Part shown: piece after piece, positions 11,559-23,863 of the stretch
Numbering within the stretch: position 1 is the first letter of the stretch
How the letters are laid out: every line of letters starts with the position of its first letter
From: Basidiobolus meristosporus CBS 931.73
Taxonomy: Eukaryota; Basidiobolomycota; Basidiobolomycetes; Basidiobolales; Basidiobolaceae
Direction of reading: 5' to 3'
Length of the DNA stretch: 64,000 bases
NCBI GenBank assembly: GCA_002104905.1
Contig: MCFE01000127.1
Coordinates: 62,001 to 126,000 of the forward strand
Program-made: the position numbers and the translations under genes
Notes under the pieces: model-generated
Databases searched by the model: none
What the model saw: the letters and a program-made list of their open reading frames with translations, nothing else
What the model was told of the DNA's origin: nothing

Positions 11559-12929
11559 ATGGCACAACATACGGCTTTCTCAGTGGGGATACAAACGGAG
11601 CTTCCAACGCTATCTCGTTTAGGTTTGGCTTCTATAGCCAACAAAGAGGTGGATTTTCCCTCGTTCAGCGCACATCAGCACGCCGAGCCTTCACGCGATT
11701 TATACACAAAGCCGCTAGAGTCTTTCCCTCATGACTATTCTATTAATACAGGGCGTCCCCACTTAGAGGAGATTCCATTCCCTAATAAGTTGTTTAAGCA
11801 ATACGAGTACACCGAACCGCTTCCTAAACGAGTTAAGAACGTCGGTTATTTCGATGATATTCAAAAACAAATCAGTCCAAAGCAGGTGGGCTCCAAAGTG
11901 GGTTATGAGCCTACTAGTGCATGCATGGTTGAAAGTCATCCCTCGAAATTCAGTCTTGATCAGTATGGAAAAGAGTTTCCACCACTTCCTTCTATGCACC
12001 GACATCAAAGCTTGAACAGTGGGATGAGTACCACTATGTACGACAGATACACATACGCTGAAGCAGAGTCTGGAACACAAAAGCAGCGAATGTTGGAAGA
12101 GCCTTCCGAGTGGGATATACCACGAAGATGCTCCTCACACGAGGAACATGTGCCGCCACCAACATTTCCTTATACCCCCGGTGATTGTCACGAGCGTGCG
12201 GTAGAGAGCGAATATAGAAGGAGTCATGAGTGTGGCGGTCTAGCAGAGCGCGATTCTAGTAGAGTAGCGGATGTTTATAACAAATCGTACCCTATCGAGT
12301 ATTGGGGCCGTACAAGTGCCTGCTCTAGCAGATATTCACCACCACAAAGGTCAACTGTTTCGTCAGGATTGGAAAGAGTTGCTGAGAACAGCAAAATATT
12401 GCGTCAATTTGCTATGGACTTTGGATATGTTCCTTGGTACTATAGACAGCCCATATCACCTCCTGACCGCCTGCTCAAGCAGATGACCAATTACACTTAT
12501 GATATTTTGCAAGCCCTGATGAGCCTTCGCTCTGAGAGTCTTCGTGCTGATCTTGACCTAGAGGGGGATGTAGAGAGAGAAGAGTCAGAAGAAGAATCCC
12601 CAAAATCGGAAGACGAAGATATGAAGTACATTCGTGATAAGCGGAACTTGCTTTCCAACTCAAAATCAAAATACCGGAAGCGAGCTAGAAATGGCTCTTC
12701 TCAACCAAGGAGATGCCATGCTTGCAATACCACTGAAACCCCGGAATGGAGACGTGGGCCTGATGGAGCTAGGACGCTATGTAACGCATGTGGTTTGCGT
12801 AGGTGTCTTGCGTTCCCATCGATTATGCTGCGATTTTCCTAACGATGTTTATTTAAATCAGATTATGCCAAATTGACTAGAAAGCGTACCATGGCAGCGG
12901 CAGAGGCAAGCGAGGACAAAGACGAATAA
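11559..12929 (+). CDS. GATA-type zinc-finger transcription factor
   Basis: Two exons, 11559-12798 and 12862-12929, with a 63-nt intron that interrupts the finger coding sequence right after CNACGL; 435 aa. One GATA finger lies near the C-terminus: C386, C389, C408, C411, with an 18-residue loop (TTETPEWRRGPDGARTL) and the basic tail HYAKLTRKRT. The 18-residue loop is the fungal/plant-like type (class IVb). The first 330 residues are unstructured-looking and rich in S/P/H/Y, followed by a helical patch (about 295-325) and an acidic then basic linker. No PAS domain is present, so it is not a complete white-collar-2. It should bind GATA sites; the pathway (nitrogen, iron, light or development) cannot be told from the sequence. 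Confidence 0.9.
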
Positions 12930-13889
12930 TATAGCCAGTTCTGGATCAACGTTATATATTCGGGTTCTCTAGCCTCTTTTTTCTGTGCACATCCATAGAT
13001 ACGTGGCATCCGAGCGTTACTACGATCATATATTTACGTGTCCCAAATATTTCAAATGCCCAACGCTGGTTTTCATGTTTCAGCCTGCAATTCTTCGGTT
13101 CGGTTCTTGATGCCGTGTGTACAAAGCATATAGTGTATTTAGTCCTATTCTTTATATATCCCGAATTGAATTTGATCACTTTCCCATTCGATGTTTTTTA
13201 CTTCAATCTTTATGATCAATGCAAACAGATCAATAAAACCTTATCGAGTATGTGTGAATGCTTCAACTAAGCAGACCTATTAGAATTTTATTGGTCGAAA
13301 ATGACTCTTGCAACCTTATCTTGACAGCGATCTTCGCTTTGACTATATTTGTTTATTGCTTAATACCATACCTCAGAGTTACAATAGCGCTAAAACAGAA
13401 AATTTCTTATTCGATTATACGCTATTAGTGCAGCAGATTATATTTCAGGTTATGGGGCGCTTGGATATCTCTTGGTGTTCATCTTATCATACATGACGAG
13501 TGTGGGTGCCTGTCATTTTCACATGCTTAGCTTAAGCATCGCCTATGGTATGGTATCGGATTTTTGGGGTGTTGGATAGTTGATCGCTCAAGAGACAAGT
13601 TATCAGTGTTCAGTACGTCCCCACGAATGCGGATCAACTCCGTCACAATCCGGGTTTCTATCGATAATTCACATGAAATTCAGATGGCATATAGCTAATT
13701 GTAGCATTGGGGCTAGGATTGCTGTTGCTTAAGGAATCCGATAGAATTCCTATATGCATATTGGTGTCTCGTTCATTATCATTTCACTTGAACATCTCAG
13801 CTTGTAGTTAAATACCACTATCTCCTAGAAATCGCCTCTTCATCAATCTTCCTTAATCCCTATCTGATATATTGTTAGTGGCCACTGTT
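12930..13889. other. Intergenic, no gene seen
   Basis: About 960 bases holding the 3' end of the GATA gene and the promoter of the acyltransferase gene. Small open frames on both strands (12952-13179 -, 13308-13496 +) have no protein-like features. Confidence 0.5.
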
Positions 13890-15363
13890 ATGGCTGACTC
13901 CACTCTGAAACAACGAAAACGGAAGCCTGAGGAGGTTGAGAAGCCTGTGGGGAATGTAGGGGAGAAGAAATTGCAAAGCAATGGCCAAGAGATGGATCAG
14001 TTCGCCTTCAAGCATACACGTCCTGCTCATACCCAAGTGCGTCATTCCGCACTCTCGAAAGATGCACCACAGGAGGACTATCGCGGTTTCTTAAATTTGG
14101 CCAGTATGTCGCCGTGGTTGTTTCTGACCGTTCGGATTGTTGTTAACGCCACCATCTATTTTAGTGCTGCTATTGTTTGTAACCAACATCCGTTTGATTG
14201 TGGAGAACTATCAGAAGTATGGATTTCTGATCAACGTACCAGGTCACGATATTCCTAGAGAAGACTATCCTATGGCTTTTCTCGCATACATCGTATTACC
14301 AATCAACGTGTTCGTTGCATTCTCCATAGAGAAACTTGCCTTGGTTATCAGCAGTACTCTGCTTAAAAACCTACGCAGCTCTAAGTTTCCAACCCCGTAT
14401 AGGTACATTATCAGTGGATTACATATTGTCAATATTATTTGTAGTATTGTGCTACCTTCGTACATCTGCTATACCCAAGTATACCATCCTGCTTTAAGCA
14501 CTATTGTTCTATTCATGGCATGCGCTCTCATGATGAAGCTGATCTCCTACTACTTGGTCAATCGTGATATGCGGGATGCTCTGTTCGGCGGAAAGCCTAT
14601 TGATTCATATGACGTCTCCTATCCTAACAACATCGCCATCAAAGACGCATTTTACTTCTGGTTTGTTCCCACTCTGTGCTATCAGCCATCATATCCACGC
14701 ACCCCTCGTTTCCGAAGACGCTTTTTCCTCAAGCGAATGACCGAATGTCTAAGCGCTACGTTCATGATGTACTTTTTGGTTGAGCAGTATGCCAAACCAA
14801 CCTTGTGGAACTCTATCAAAGCTATGGAGGATCAAGATCTAACCATCATCATAGAAAGAGTGATGAAGCTCTCTACCATTGTTGTTCTTGTCTGGCTGCT
14901 TGGGTTTTTCGCATTTTTCCACGCATATCTTAATTGCTTGGCTGAGATCCTGCATTTTGGTGACAGGGCGTTCTATCTGCCTTGGTGGAATAACACGAAC
15001 CTTGGCGAATATTGGCGTTTATGGAACCAGCCAGTTCACAAGTTCTTCAAGCGACACACTTATGTCCCATTTCGTCGTGCTGGTATTTCACCCTTTGGTG
15101 CTATGTGTGTGACATTCTTTATCTCAGCCGTACTCCACGAAGTACTTATTGGTATACCTACACACATCGTATCGGGACTGGCGTTTTGGGGAATGTTGGG
15201 CCAAATCCCCATGGTCATGATTACCGGAATGATAAGTCAGAAATTCCCGACATCAAGCGCTGGCAACCTCCTGTTTTGGGTATCCTTTTGTATAGTGGGG
15301 CAACCTTTTATGGTGGTCAGCTACTATTACCAATGGAACAAGAAGTACTACCTCAACCACTAA
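13890..15363 (+). CDS. DGAT1/ACAT-family MBOAT acyltransferase
   Basis: Two exons, 13890-14103 and 14165-15363; the 61-nt intron restores the frame and gives LNLAMLLLFVTNIRLIVENY, a classic first helix of the family. The product is 470 aa, with a hydrophilic N-terminus (about 65 residues) and about 8-9 hydrophobic segments. Family hallmarks are present: FGDRAFYLPWWN (the FYxDWWN acyl-CoA-binding motif, here with Pro in place of Asp), the LWNQPVHKFFKRHTY block and the active-site histidine in FFISAVLHEVLIG. Enzymes of this family sit in the ER and esterify diacylglycerol or sterols with acyl-CoA. The HEVLIG and NQPVHKF blocks look more like DGAT1 than Are1/2, but the substrate is not certain. 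The Asp-to-Pro change is odd and could alter activity. Confidence 0.88.
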
Positions 15364-15567
15364 ATTAATGTAAGAAACCTACATATTGCATGTAAACTAT
15401 TTGTTTAAAATAGGCAACACTCCATTCCTGACATCAATAAACACTGAACATTCCTTGCATTGCACATCACACAATGAGCTCAAAACATTTCCATCGGGTA
15501 TTTTGGCTCAACCACATAGTGATGAAAGTCGATTTATTGAAAATGGGAGGGAGGGATATATCATGTG

Positions 15568-16587
15568 TTAGTTGCTGACTTGAGCGGAGGCCGACTTCTT
15601 AGCCTTCACTTCCTTTTCGGTGGTACTGTTCTCAGCGTCGAAGTAGGGTCTTTCCAGGCCTACAACAGTCACACGCTCGCCATAACGAGCGCCCACTTCT
15701 GCATACTCGTAATCATTAACTGCCGCATGAAGAGTGCTACGATTATCCCATATTGCCACAGTATTGGCTGTCCAGGTCCAGCGGACCTGAGCTTTGGTGG
15801 TGGTCTTGATGTGGGTAAATAGGTAGCTCAAGAGAGCATCCGACTCATGGGGAGTCAAATTCTTGATGGATTTGGTGAACCCTGGATTGACATACAACGC
15901 CTTTTGTTTAGTGATAGGGTTTGTACGAATTACTGGATGCTCTGTGGCGAGTGGAATTTCGTACAATGGTTGGATTCCGACAAGCTTGCTGAGCTGAAGA
16001 AAGCCTTCACCCGAATGAATGCCAGTAAGTGAATCCAAAAAGGCTTGAAGTGCTGGGGACAATTCATCATAGAGATGGTAGCCATTGGCCCAAATAGTGT
16101 CGCCTCCAACAGGTGGTACTTTCAGCAATTGAAGAATGGAAAATGAAGGCGAGACCACATCGAATGAGACATCCGTATGCCAAGTGTCAGCACGCGTTTT
16201 GTTCAGCTCTTTTGGAAGATTTTTGGAGCCACCAGAGGGACAAACAATTTCTGGGTAGCCTTCTGGTCCTCGAGCTACGGGGTGAATATGCAAAGGACCA
16301 AACTTGCGACCGAAGTCTAACTGTTGATCACGGCTAAGCTGCTGATCCCGAAAGAATACTACTCCGCGTTCAGCAACCAGACGGGCCACTTCATTCAACT
16401 GAGCATCGTTCAGATCTTTAATTTGAATTCCTATCAATTCAGTGCCAATTGATGGCGTCAAGTCAACCCGCTTGGCATTTCCGTCAAGGAGAGTCTTGAA
16501 TTCAGGATCCGCATTAGAGCCGTCCAAGTACTGGCCACTAATATTTTGGGCGGCGCTAGCGGTGGAAGATTCAGAAGCAACACTCAT
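15568..16587 (-). CDS. TauD/TfdA-type 2-oxoglutarate dioxygenase
   Basis: Single-exon gene, 339 aa. The Fe(II)-binding facial triad is visible: H137 and D139 in WHTDVSF and H287 in RSTLHAAVNDY; an arginine for 2-oxoglutarate follows (about 298-301, ARYGER). The fold and length match fungal alpha-ketoglutarate-dependent taurine/sulfonate dioxygenases, which release sulfite from sulfonates such as taurine as a sulfur source. Related enzymes act on alkyl sulfates or herbicide-like acids, so the substrate is inferred. An in-frame upstream ATG (16710) exists, but a TATA box at about 16638-16648 lies between it and the chosen start at 16587, so the shorter form is preferred. No transit peptide or membrane segment; probably cytosolic. 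Confidence 0.9.
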   Translation of the reverse strand: MSVASESSTASAAQNISGQYLDGSNADPEFKTLLDGNAKRVDLTPSIGTELIGIQIKDLNDAQLNEVARLVAERGVVFFRDQQLSRDQQLDFGRKFGPLHIHPVARGPEGYPEIVCPSGGSKNLPKELNKTRADTWHTDVSFDVVSPSFSILQLLKVPPVGGDTIWANGYHLYDELSPALQAFLDSLTGIHSGEGFLQLSKLVGIQPLYEIPLATEHPVIRTNPITKQKALYVNPGFTKSIKNLTPHESDALLSYLFTHIKTTTKAQVRWTWTANTVAIWDNRSTLHAAVNDYEYAEVGARYGERVTVVGLERPYFDAENSTTEKEVKAKKSASAQVSN

Positions 16588-16637
16588 ACTAGATACTGGA
16601 CAGGATGTTTTTGTCTGAATATTCGTTCCGATATGGT

Positions 16638-16648
16638 GTATATATACC
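16638..16648 (-). promoter_or_regulatory. TATA box of the dioxygenase gene
   Basis: GTATATATAC on the minus strand, about 50 bases upstream of the ATG at 16587. It decides the start codon of the dioxygenase. Confidence 0.55.
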
Positions 16649-17187
16649 TTCACGCAGCTTATCAGAACTGCGTGAATGAGATGACCCCAAGTCATTTGAT
16701 AACCCGTCAAATAATGGTATCATAGGAGATGTTCAAGAGCGAATACTATGCAATTTTGACGCTTGATTGTGAAATGTTCCATCACGTTTTACAAACCGTA
16801 GAGTCGCCATATGTGCGAACAAATGCTCGCCAATTGAAGACGTTGCTGTATGTTAGGTGCCCATATTTCTCGGAGTTCAATAAATCCGAGATCTGACTGA
16901 GCAATATTTCATGTCGATTTCGCAATTCATGGTCATACTTGCTCTCGATTCACAATTCTGAACACGCGATCCTGGGTGTATCGTGTATTAGCAAGATAAA
17001 GGCACTCGTGTAGAGACCAGGGACTCCCACATGTACCCTACACGGAAAATTCAAGTTTAGCATGGGACCAAACATTATTTATTATGCAATGTACACGAAA
17101 GGTAAAGTGAATGAGAATTCAAGATTGCTACAAAACTGGGCGGGTAGCTGAAGCGTAGGTCGGGATTGGGTCGGAGGCCCACTAATG
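16649..17187. other. Intergenic, no gene seen
   Basis: About 540 bases between the dioxygenase promoter and the 3' end of RAD51. No supported feature. Confidence 0.5.
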
Positions 17188-18504
17188 TTAATCACTAGCA
17201 TCGCCAATTCCGTCCGCATTGATAGCGAATACCGCTTCAGATTCCGGCAAACATGGTGAATCGTAAATTTTACAAATACGTGTCTCCCCACGACCTTTTC
17301 TCAGATATAATCGAGTGGTCGACGCATGAGCCATAATGTTACCTCCAATTGGCTTTTTAGGGTCGGCATTGAACATTGCAGCCCCTCCATCAACCTGCGC
17401 TACTACTTGATTGGTAATAATAACCGCCACACCAAACTGAGCAACTTGTTAGGAAACAGATATGGGCCGGAGTTGACTTGGCAATTCTTACCTCATCTGC
17501 AAGTCTCAGCAAAGTGCGTAAGAAACGTGCTAGATGCATTTGTCGAGCTGATAGCTCCCCTCGCCCGGAATAGTCGGTACGATAAAGCGCCGTAGCAGAG
17601 TCCACGATTAAAAGTGCAAATCTTGATTCGGCCATCATTGCTGAGGCTTGAATTAGTAAGGCTGACTGATGGTCAGCATTATAAGCTCTGGCGTATGCAA
17701 CGTTATCCAACACTTCTTCACCATTCAAACCGAAACGCTCTGCAGTTGAAAGCAGACGAACCGGACGAAAGGTTCCCTCGGTATCGATGTATAAACATTT
17801 CCCTTCACCTCCACCCATTTCAATTGGGAGCTACAAACGTTCAAAAGCTTAGTTCATCAGGTGTATTCCTGGCGTACAGAAGCACACCTACCTGACATGT
17901 GACAGCAGCCGTATGACAGAGCTGTGATTTTCCTGTTCGGAACTCTCCAAAAATTTCAGTGATTGATCCAGTCTCAAAACCACCTTTTAAAGCTTCATGT
18001 CAACTAAAACTCACGAACACAGAGGCCTCATGATACAGACCTCCAAGTAACTTGTCCAATTCCTTCGATCCGGTAGTTATGGAAATGAGTTCACTTCGTC
18101 GTTGATGAAATTCGGTGGCAGTAGTGAAACCCATTGGAACAAGCTTCGAGGCTACAAAGACCGATATGGTTGAGAGATATATCTTATTCCCGTGAACCGT
18201 TCATTAATATATACCCTCAGCGATGATTTTGTCCGCTTTTGCCTCTGAGATACCGCGGACGGTTAGCAATTGCTTCTTTGGAGTGTAAGCGATCGCCTCC
18301 ACAGTATAATAGCCTGCCTCCACAAGCTTCTTGACATCTGAGGCACTAATTCCACATTCCTATCCATTAACTATGGTTATTGACCAGATTAAAAGAGCCA
18401 GAAATGTAAGGCAGACAGACTTCAAGCTTTTGTACTGAGAGCGGACCAAATGCTCCGTCTTCTTCGACAGCCTCGAGCTCTTCCTCGCGTTCCATTTGAG
18501 CCAT
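17188..18504 (-). CDS. RAD51: DNA recombinase RAD51
   Basis: Six exons solved: 18421-18504, 18215-18359, 18041-18151, 17892-17983, 17492-17830 and 17188-17436. They give 339 aa, the length of animal RAD51. The N-terminal HhH domain ([14 protein letters not shown]) precedes the ATPase core with Walker A GEFRTGKS and Walker [16 protein letters not shown]. The ssDNA-binding loop block [18 protein letters not shown] and the C-terminal [13 protein letters not shown] are present. The segment [18 protein letters not shown] separates it from the meiotic paralogue DMC1. RAD51 forms filaments on single-stranded DNA and carries out strand exchange in double-strand-break repair in the nucleus. One glycine appears extra in VDGGAAMF compared with the usual VDGAAMF. 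All catalytic residues are intact. Confidence 0.96.
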
Positions 18505-18943
18505 GTTCGTGAAGGTGTTGTGTATTGAGAGAAATGAAGCCCAAAATTCGACCCAATTGTGACTGTATCAGAGCCAAAACAAAAACAGCTTTTATAGCTT
18601 TCATCATAGTGTGAGATAACCAATTCGAATATTTCTCTCCAATCAAGGGTTTCAGTTCAACCAATGTGTGTTCCATCGACGATCTGCCACCCAATAATCA
18701 CCCCTTTGAAGCTGCGGCAAATGGGCGAGTAGCGCAGTTTGTCGGAACAACCGAGTGCTGCGGGTGGAAGTCAAAGACCAAGCTCAATCGTACTGTGTTT
18801 AAAGTGGGTTCTTATTCCTTTAATTTGATTGATTGTTAGGGTAGACAATCCAGTTTGGTATTCAAGTTGCTCATCAGAAACGTCTACATGACAGTATCTA
18901 GTTGGAACGCGTGGTAAAGCTTCTATATTTACAAGAGATAAGA
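18505..18943. other. Intergenic: RAD51 promoter and Sad1 3' end
   Basis: About 440 bases between two genes on the same (minus) strand. No supported feature. Confidence 0.5.
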
Positions 18944-21036
18944 TCAAACTTGCTTCTCTTTCCCCTTGGAAATTGGTCTACGCTCCCATATCTGTAACGT
19001 GTCGTTAGCATGAACTCTACTCTGATGTCAAAGTCAATGGAACTCGTACCTGAATGAAAGATTCTGACAGGAAAATCATTTGTGGTATAATCTCTTCAAC
19101 AATCAAATCTTGGATCTGGAACCACTGGTCCTTTCCTCGATGTCTGACATGAACCTTGTAGGACCCCTGACCAACACCCGGCTTTCCTTCGTGCGAAATA
19201 TTTGCTATCAAATCGTAATGGCCATCTAAAGTCTCCACTTCGGTCTGGTTCTTGTCCACGAGCTCCGAAAGGTCGATGTTACGAATGGGAAAATTCACGA
19301 TGGTGGGGTTCTTCTCTAATGTCCAATTGTTCTTGGTGAATCGCTTGATGTGGAAGATCACGTAACGGGGAAGTTTCAGTAGATGGAATCTCTTAGCAGA
19401 CCCATTCACTTCCTGTGGATCGAATTGTCAGCCAGATTTCATACAAATCAACACACCCACGTCTGCTTACTTGAGCTCTTTGACCACTGTATTTCCCAAG
19501 GAGAGTGCTCAAAGGAATCTAAGAAGCATTGGTTAACAAGAGGAACACAAATGAACACAGACTTGAGCCGTCGTACCTGAGGAATGATGTTCTTTTCTAC
19601 TTCATCCTGGAAGAGAGGTGGCGGTGGGAGATCGAGGGTCAAAAACATAAATGGAGATATGGCAGTGGAAATTTCTATTAACCAATGGTCAGCATGGCAG
19701 TCTTTCATTGGATGTTGAGGCTTCGTTACCTCGATCAACGTCCATCACTAAAGGCTCGTCATTGTCCTCCTTGACAAGGATGGATTGTGTTTCAACACGA
19801 ACCATTCCCTGAAATATCTTGGTAATAATGCCTTGTGGAAAGTGAGAAGGAGAAGACGAATTCCAGAGCCATGGGCCTACTTACTTTGACGCTTACGAGT
19901 TCCACCCAAATCCCGATGTAGAGTGTTCAAAAACCAAGATAGGAATTCGATAGGGTCACCTTGTTCGGTAAGCTTGAACTTCTTTTCACTGGATTTGGAG
20001 ATTTCCTGAGCAATACTCACCATTTAGTACTGATTAGATGGTGATGGTAGATGCGATCTGTTACCTGTAAGAGTTCGTGAGGGCTTACTTGGCCTTTGAA
20101 CGCTTTAGGGTTCCATATTTTACGAGTCAACAACCCAAATCTCCTAACTGGTGATAGACTGTAATTAGGACTCTAGCTGGTAACATAAGTATAATAAAAT
20201 GACTGCCTGACCGAGCTCAGAGCTGGAATTGAAGTCGTTCAAAATGAAAAAATCACGAAGGGGTGGAATATGCACTAAAGCTTGAATCACCACATTTATA
20301 TAGTCGTTTGCTTTCACGTTGTTCAGTCCAACAAAACCTAAAAAACTGTTAGTATAAAAACCAACCAAAGCAACATGCTAGTCATAGTTTACCAGGAAGA
20401 TATTTTCGGGAATTCAAATCATAGGAGTACTCAAGATTTTTGTCCAGCTGGATGACTTGCTGTTTGGTAAACGTAGGATGCAGCACATACTAGAACTTGA
20501 TATAAGCCACTGACGGTATAGAAGCCAAATTAACACATCTTCTCAATACCTTGATATCATTTAACGAAGAGTCGATAACTTCATAACCATCCGGAAGGCA
20601 ATAGACCTAACACCCCCAAGAGCGTCAGTCATCCGTTCTAGTTAAGCAAAGTCGCCTTGTGTATACCTTGAGAGTGTGCAGATTGATGAAGACGTGGTGG
20701 TCTTCGTGAATACTATGGAAGTAGGCATGGGAAGATTTTCCTCTGCCTGAAATAACAAATTAATATGTAATCCGTTTGTGGTCAAGGGCGGGATTTGTTT
20801 GAACCTTGGAAGTATTTTCCGCAAACAAGGCAGCCATAAACATTCAAGTTCGAAAGCGATACAGAGCATAGTTTTTCAAAATCAAAATCCAACATGGAGC
20901 GACTGATCGTGTCCAAATAAAGATCTTTCGAAGAAGCCTTATCACCAAAACCATTTACAGGGGAAGCTGTAGAATCGATATCGCTTGGTGTTGAATCGAT
21001 TTTTCTCTTCTTTGTTTCTGGCTCGACAGTCGACAT
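18944..21036 (-). CDS. Sad1/USP39-type splicing factor (ubiquitin-protease-like)
   Basis: About eleven exons. The first five were solved: 20805-21036, 20667-20746, 20550-20606, 20393-20489 and 20212-20337; the last exon encodes IWERRPISKGKEKQV and the stop at 18944. An N-terminal UBP zinc finger is present (CLVCGKYFQGRGKSSHAYFH) followed by a USP-like domain. The domain starts GLNNVKANDYINVVIQAL, where an active USP would have Asn-Cys; the catalytic Cys is replaced by Asp, as in known Sad1/USP39. Further blocks are QGDPIEFLSWFLNTLHRDLGG and RYVIFHIKRFTKNNW. The protein is a non-protease scaffold needed for assembly of the U4/U6.U5 tri-snRNP. It is divergently placed to the ankyrin gene, with 285 bases between the start codons. 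Confidence 0.92.
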
Positions 21037-21321
21037 CCTAAAGTTTTTTGCAATATGTCGTATGGGAGAACACACTTGTACCAAAGTAGTATGCTGAAAG
21101 GACTTGTGTGGATTCCTTACATCATGTGGATCATATCCGAATTTCCGCCCTATTCCGACCATTACCGATCGTTCTGATCCATTGAAAATTTCATGGCCTA
21201 ATTATTTCCGCGTCCTTTTTTTCTTTTTCTTACCTGGGTAAGACCAAATTTTGTTTTGAAGAATATGGTGAATAATGGACAGCAGTGAGGCTCGTATTTA
21301 CTTACACTATCCACACTCAAC

Positions 21322-22035
21322 ATGTCGGTCTCGAACATTTGGCTTGCAGCAAGCGATGGCGATTTGCAGAAAGTAACTGAGTTTTTAGACAGCGGTGTCA
21401 GCGTCGATGCTCAAGACGAGAATGGATATACTCCTCTGTAAGTTTGCTGTTTAGTGGTTGTCAATTGGCTGTGTTTTATATAGCTCTTTGTTTTCTCAAG
21501 ACATGCTGCTGTATCATATGGACACAGTGAATTGATCCAACTCTTGTTGGAGAGAGGCGCCAACATCAATATCACTGATCCTGATGGTGATACACCTCTT
21601 CACGTTTGCGAGAAGTTCGAAATTGCCGAGCAATTGGTCAAGGCTGGTGCCGATTACAAATTGGAGAACAGCGAAAAGAAAACTGTAAGTACTACAGTGA
21701 TTTTCTTTCGTATACACGAAGCCAATCTAAACTGCTTTTTGTGCTAGGCTATTGATATGGCTGAAGAGGAGGGCCACTATGATGTGATGATTTTCTTGCA
21801 AGAATATCCCAATAATGTGACCCCCTTACCTCTATCTGAAGAGGCCAAAGAGGAACTTGAGAAGAAATTACAGCCCGTGGATGTCGATGGAACCTCCTTC
21901 TTGGAAAAGGCCTCGGAAGTTTTGCGTCAAGCAGACATCCAAGGATTGGACCGCGATGCAGAACTACAGAAACTGGTTACTGAAATGGTTCTTAACCAGC
22001 TCTCAAACGGAGCCTCGTATGAGACTGAGGAATAA
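21322..22035 (+). CDS. Small ankyrin-repeat protein
   Basis: Three exons: 21322-21437, 21501-21684 and 21748-22035, giving 195 aa. At least three ankyrin repeats fill the first 110 residues: one starting DGDLQKVTEFLDSGVSVDAQ, one with NGYTPLHAAVSYGHSELIQL, and one with DGDTPLHVCEKFEIAEQLVK. The C-terminal 80 residues are helical and acidic. It resembles the small cytosolic/nuclear ankyrin proteins of fungi (YCR051W-like) of unknown role. No other domain is present. It shares a short divergent promoter with the splicing factor Sad1. Confidence 0.9.
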
Positions 22036-22264
22036 GCAATCCCAGTCAAGTATATACCGTCTGCTTTAAAGGGTGCAACGATTTTTCTTGTTTAATTGCT
22101 TTAATAAACCTACAAATAATATTCGAAGTGGGAGATGTATATGATTTATTTGTTCGTAAATTTAACGAGGGTAATGCGACTAGATTGAGTACAAAATGTT
22201 CTAAGGAAGTTGACCTGCTCATTGATATAGTGCATGATGTGCAGAATGTTTTGAAGTGGTAGAG

Positions 22265-23863
22265 TTAACGGCTACGAATGTCCTTGAGCATGTCTTCAAC
22301 ATGGTTCATGAACTCCGTAGTGGTAACATAATGCGAGCGGTTCATTTGCTTGCCATGGATAGCCAAGGCCAAATCCTTGGTCATCTTTCCGTTCTTGTCT
22401 ACAGTGTCAATACATGCACGCTCTAAATCGTGCGAGAACTTCAAAAGAGCAGCGTTGTCATCGAGCTTGGCACGATGTGCTAAACCTCGGGTCCATGCAA
22501 AGATAGAAGCAATAGGGTTGGTGGATGTTTCGTTTCCTTTCTGATGCTCACGGTAATGTCTTGTAACAGTCCCGTGGGCTGCCTCAGCTTCCAGTGTCTT
22601 ACCATCAGGAGTGACGAGGACCGAAGTCATCAAGCCTAGCGAGCCGAAGCCTTGAGCCAAGATATCGGATTGAACATCACCATCATAGTTCTTTGTAGCC
22701 CAAACAAATCCACCACTTGACTTCAAGGCTTGAGCAACCATGTCGTCAATCAAGCGATGCTCGTACCAGATCTTGCGGCTATCAAACTCGCTCTTGTAAT
22801 GCTTCTCGAAGATATCTTGGAAAATATCCTTGAAGCGACCGTCATACTTCTTGAGAATAGTGTTTTTGGTGCTCAAATAGAGAGGCATGCCTTTGCTCAG
22901 CGCCATTTGGAAGGAGCTGTGGGCAAACCCAGTAATAGATTCGTCATTGTTGTACATGCCCATGCCAACGCCGGATCCCTTGAAGTCATAGACAACCCAT
23001 TTTTGAGGCTGTTGAGTGGAATCTTCAGGGGTAAAGGTCATCTCGAATTTACCGGGACCGTTGACTACGAAATCAGTAGCGCGATATTGGTCACCGAAGG
23101 CATGTCTGCCGATAACGATCGGCTTCTCCCAGCCAGGAACAATTTTAGGGACGTTCTGAAGGAGAATGGGCTCACGGAACACGGTGCCACCAATGATGTT
23201 ACGGATCGTACCATTGGGGGACCTGTACATCTCCTTCAGGTTGAATTCTAGGGATTAAAAGTACGCATTAATAAACCTCTAAATGCTAACGAAAAGTACA
23301 GCATTTTTATACCCTTGACTCTGGCTTCATCGGGAGTGATTGTGGCGCACTTGATACCAACATTGTATTTCTTGATGGCTTCAGCTGCCTCCACAGTAAC
23401 TCTGTCTTCGGTCTACGCAATTGAGGTCAGTATCCGGGCAAACGTTTTCAGCTTGAATTTAAACCTTACATCGTTTCTGTGCTCCATACCAAGGTCATAA
23501 TATTTGATATCAAGCTTGACATATGGGAAGATAAGCTACATTCGCAAAATATTGTTAATACACAAGTGTTATCGCTCTCGGGCTTCGGTAAACCTACCTT
23601 TTCCTTAATCATTTTCCAGATAATGCGAGTCATTTCATCACCGTCGAGGTCGACAACTGGGTTGTCAACAATAATGCGGGAGTCTTGAGAATCTGTTGAT
23701 AAAAGACAGTTCGGTTAACTGGGCTTTCGAGGAAAAACATGCGAGACTACGTACATTCACGCTTAGCCAAAAGTGACTTTGCTGTACAAAGAGAAGGGAC
23801 AGCCTTTCTGCAATTAGCTCTAAGAAGACCGAGCGAAGATACAGAGCGAGCGATGGAAGTCAT
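22265..23863 (-). CDS. NADP-dependent isocitrate dehydrogenase, mitochondrial
   Basis: Five exons: 23755-23863, 23598-23692, 23470-23535, 23313-23412 and 22265-23247, giving 450 aa. The first about 35 residues form a mitochondrial presequence ([20 protein letters not shown]). The mature enzyme shows [12 protein letters not shown], the substrate-binding block [20 protein letters not shown], the metal/catalytic block [20 protein letters not shown] and the NADP-binding GTVTRHY. It converts isocitrate to 2-oxoglutarate with NADPH formation in the matrix; dual peroxisomal or cytosolic isoforms exist in fungi, but the presequence argues for mitochondria. A TATA-like TTATATAA lies at about 23959-23966 (minus), roughly 100 bases upstream of the ATG. 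All core residues are present. Confidence 0.96.

Noticed and set aside
14104..14164. Apparent frameshift in the DGAT1-like gene
   Set aside because: A 61-nt GT-AG intron joins LNLA to MLLLFVTN in frame, so the gene is intact.
16588..16710. N-terminal extension of the dioxygenase starting at 16710
   Set aside because: A TATA box lies between the two ATGs and the extension has no homology-like pattern.
20280..20337. Loss of the catalytic Cys in the USP-like protein
   Set aside because: This is normal for Sad1/USP39 splicing factors, which are not proteases, so it is not damage.
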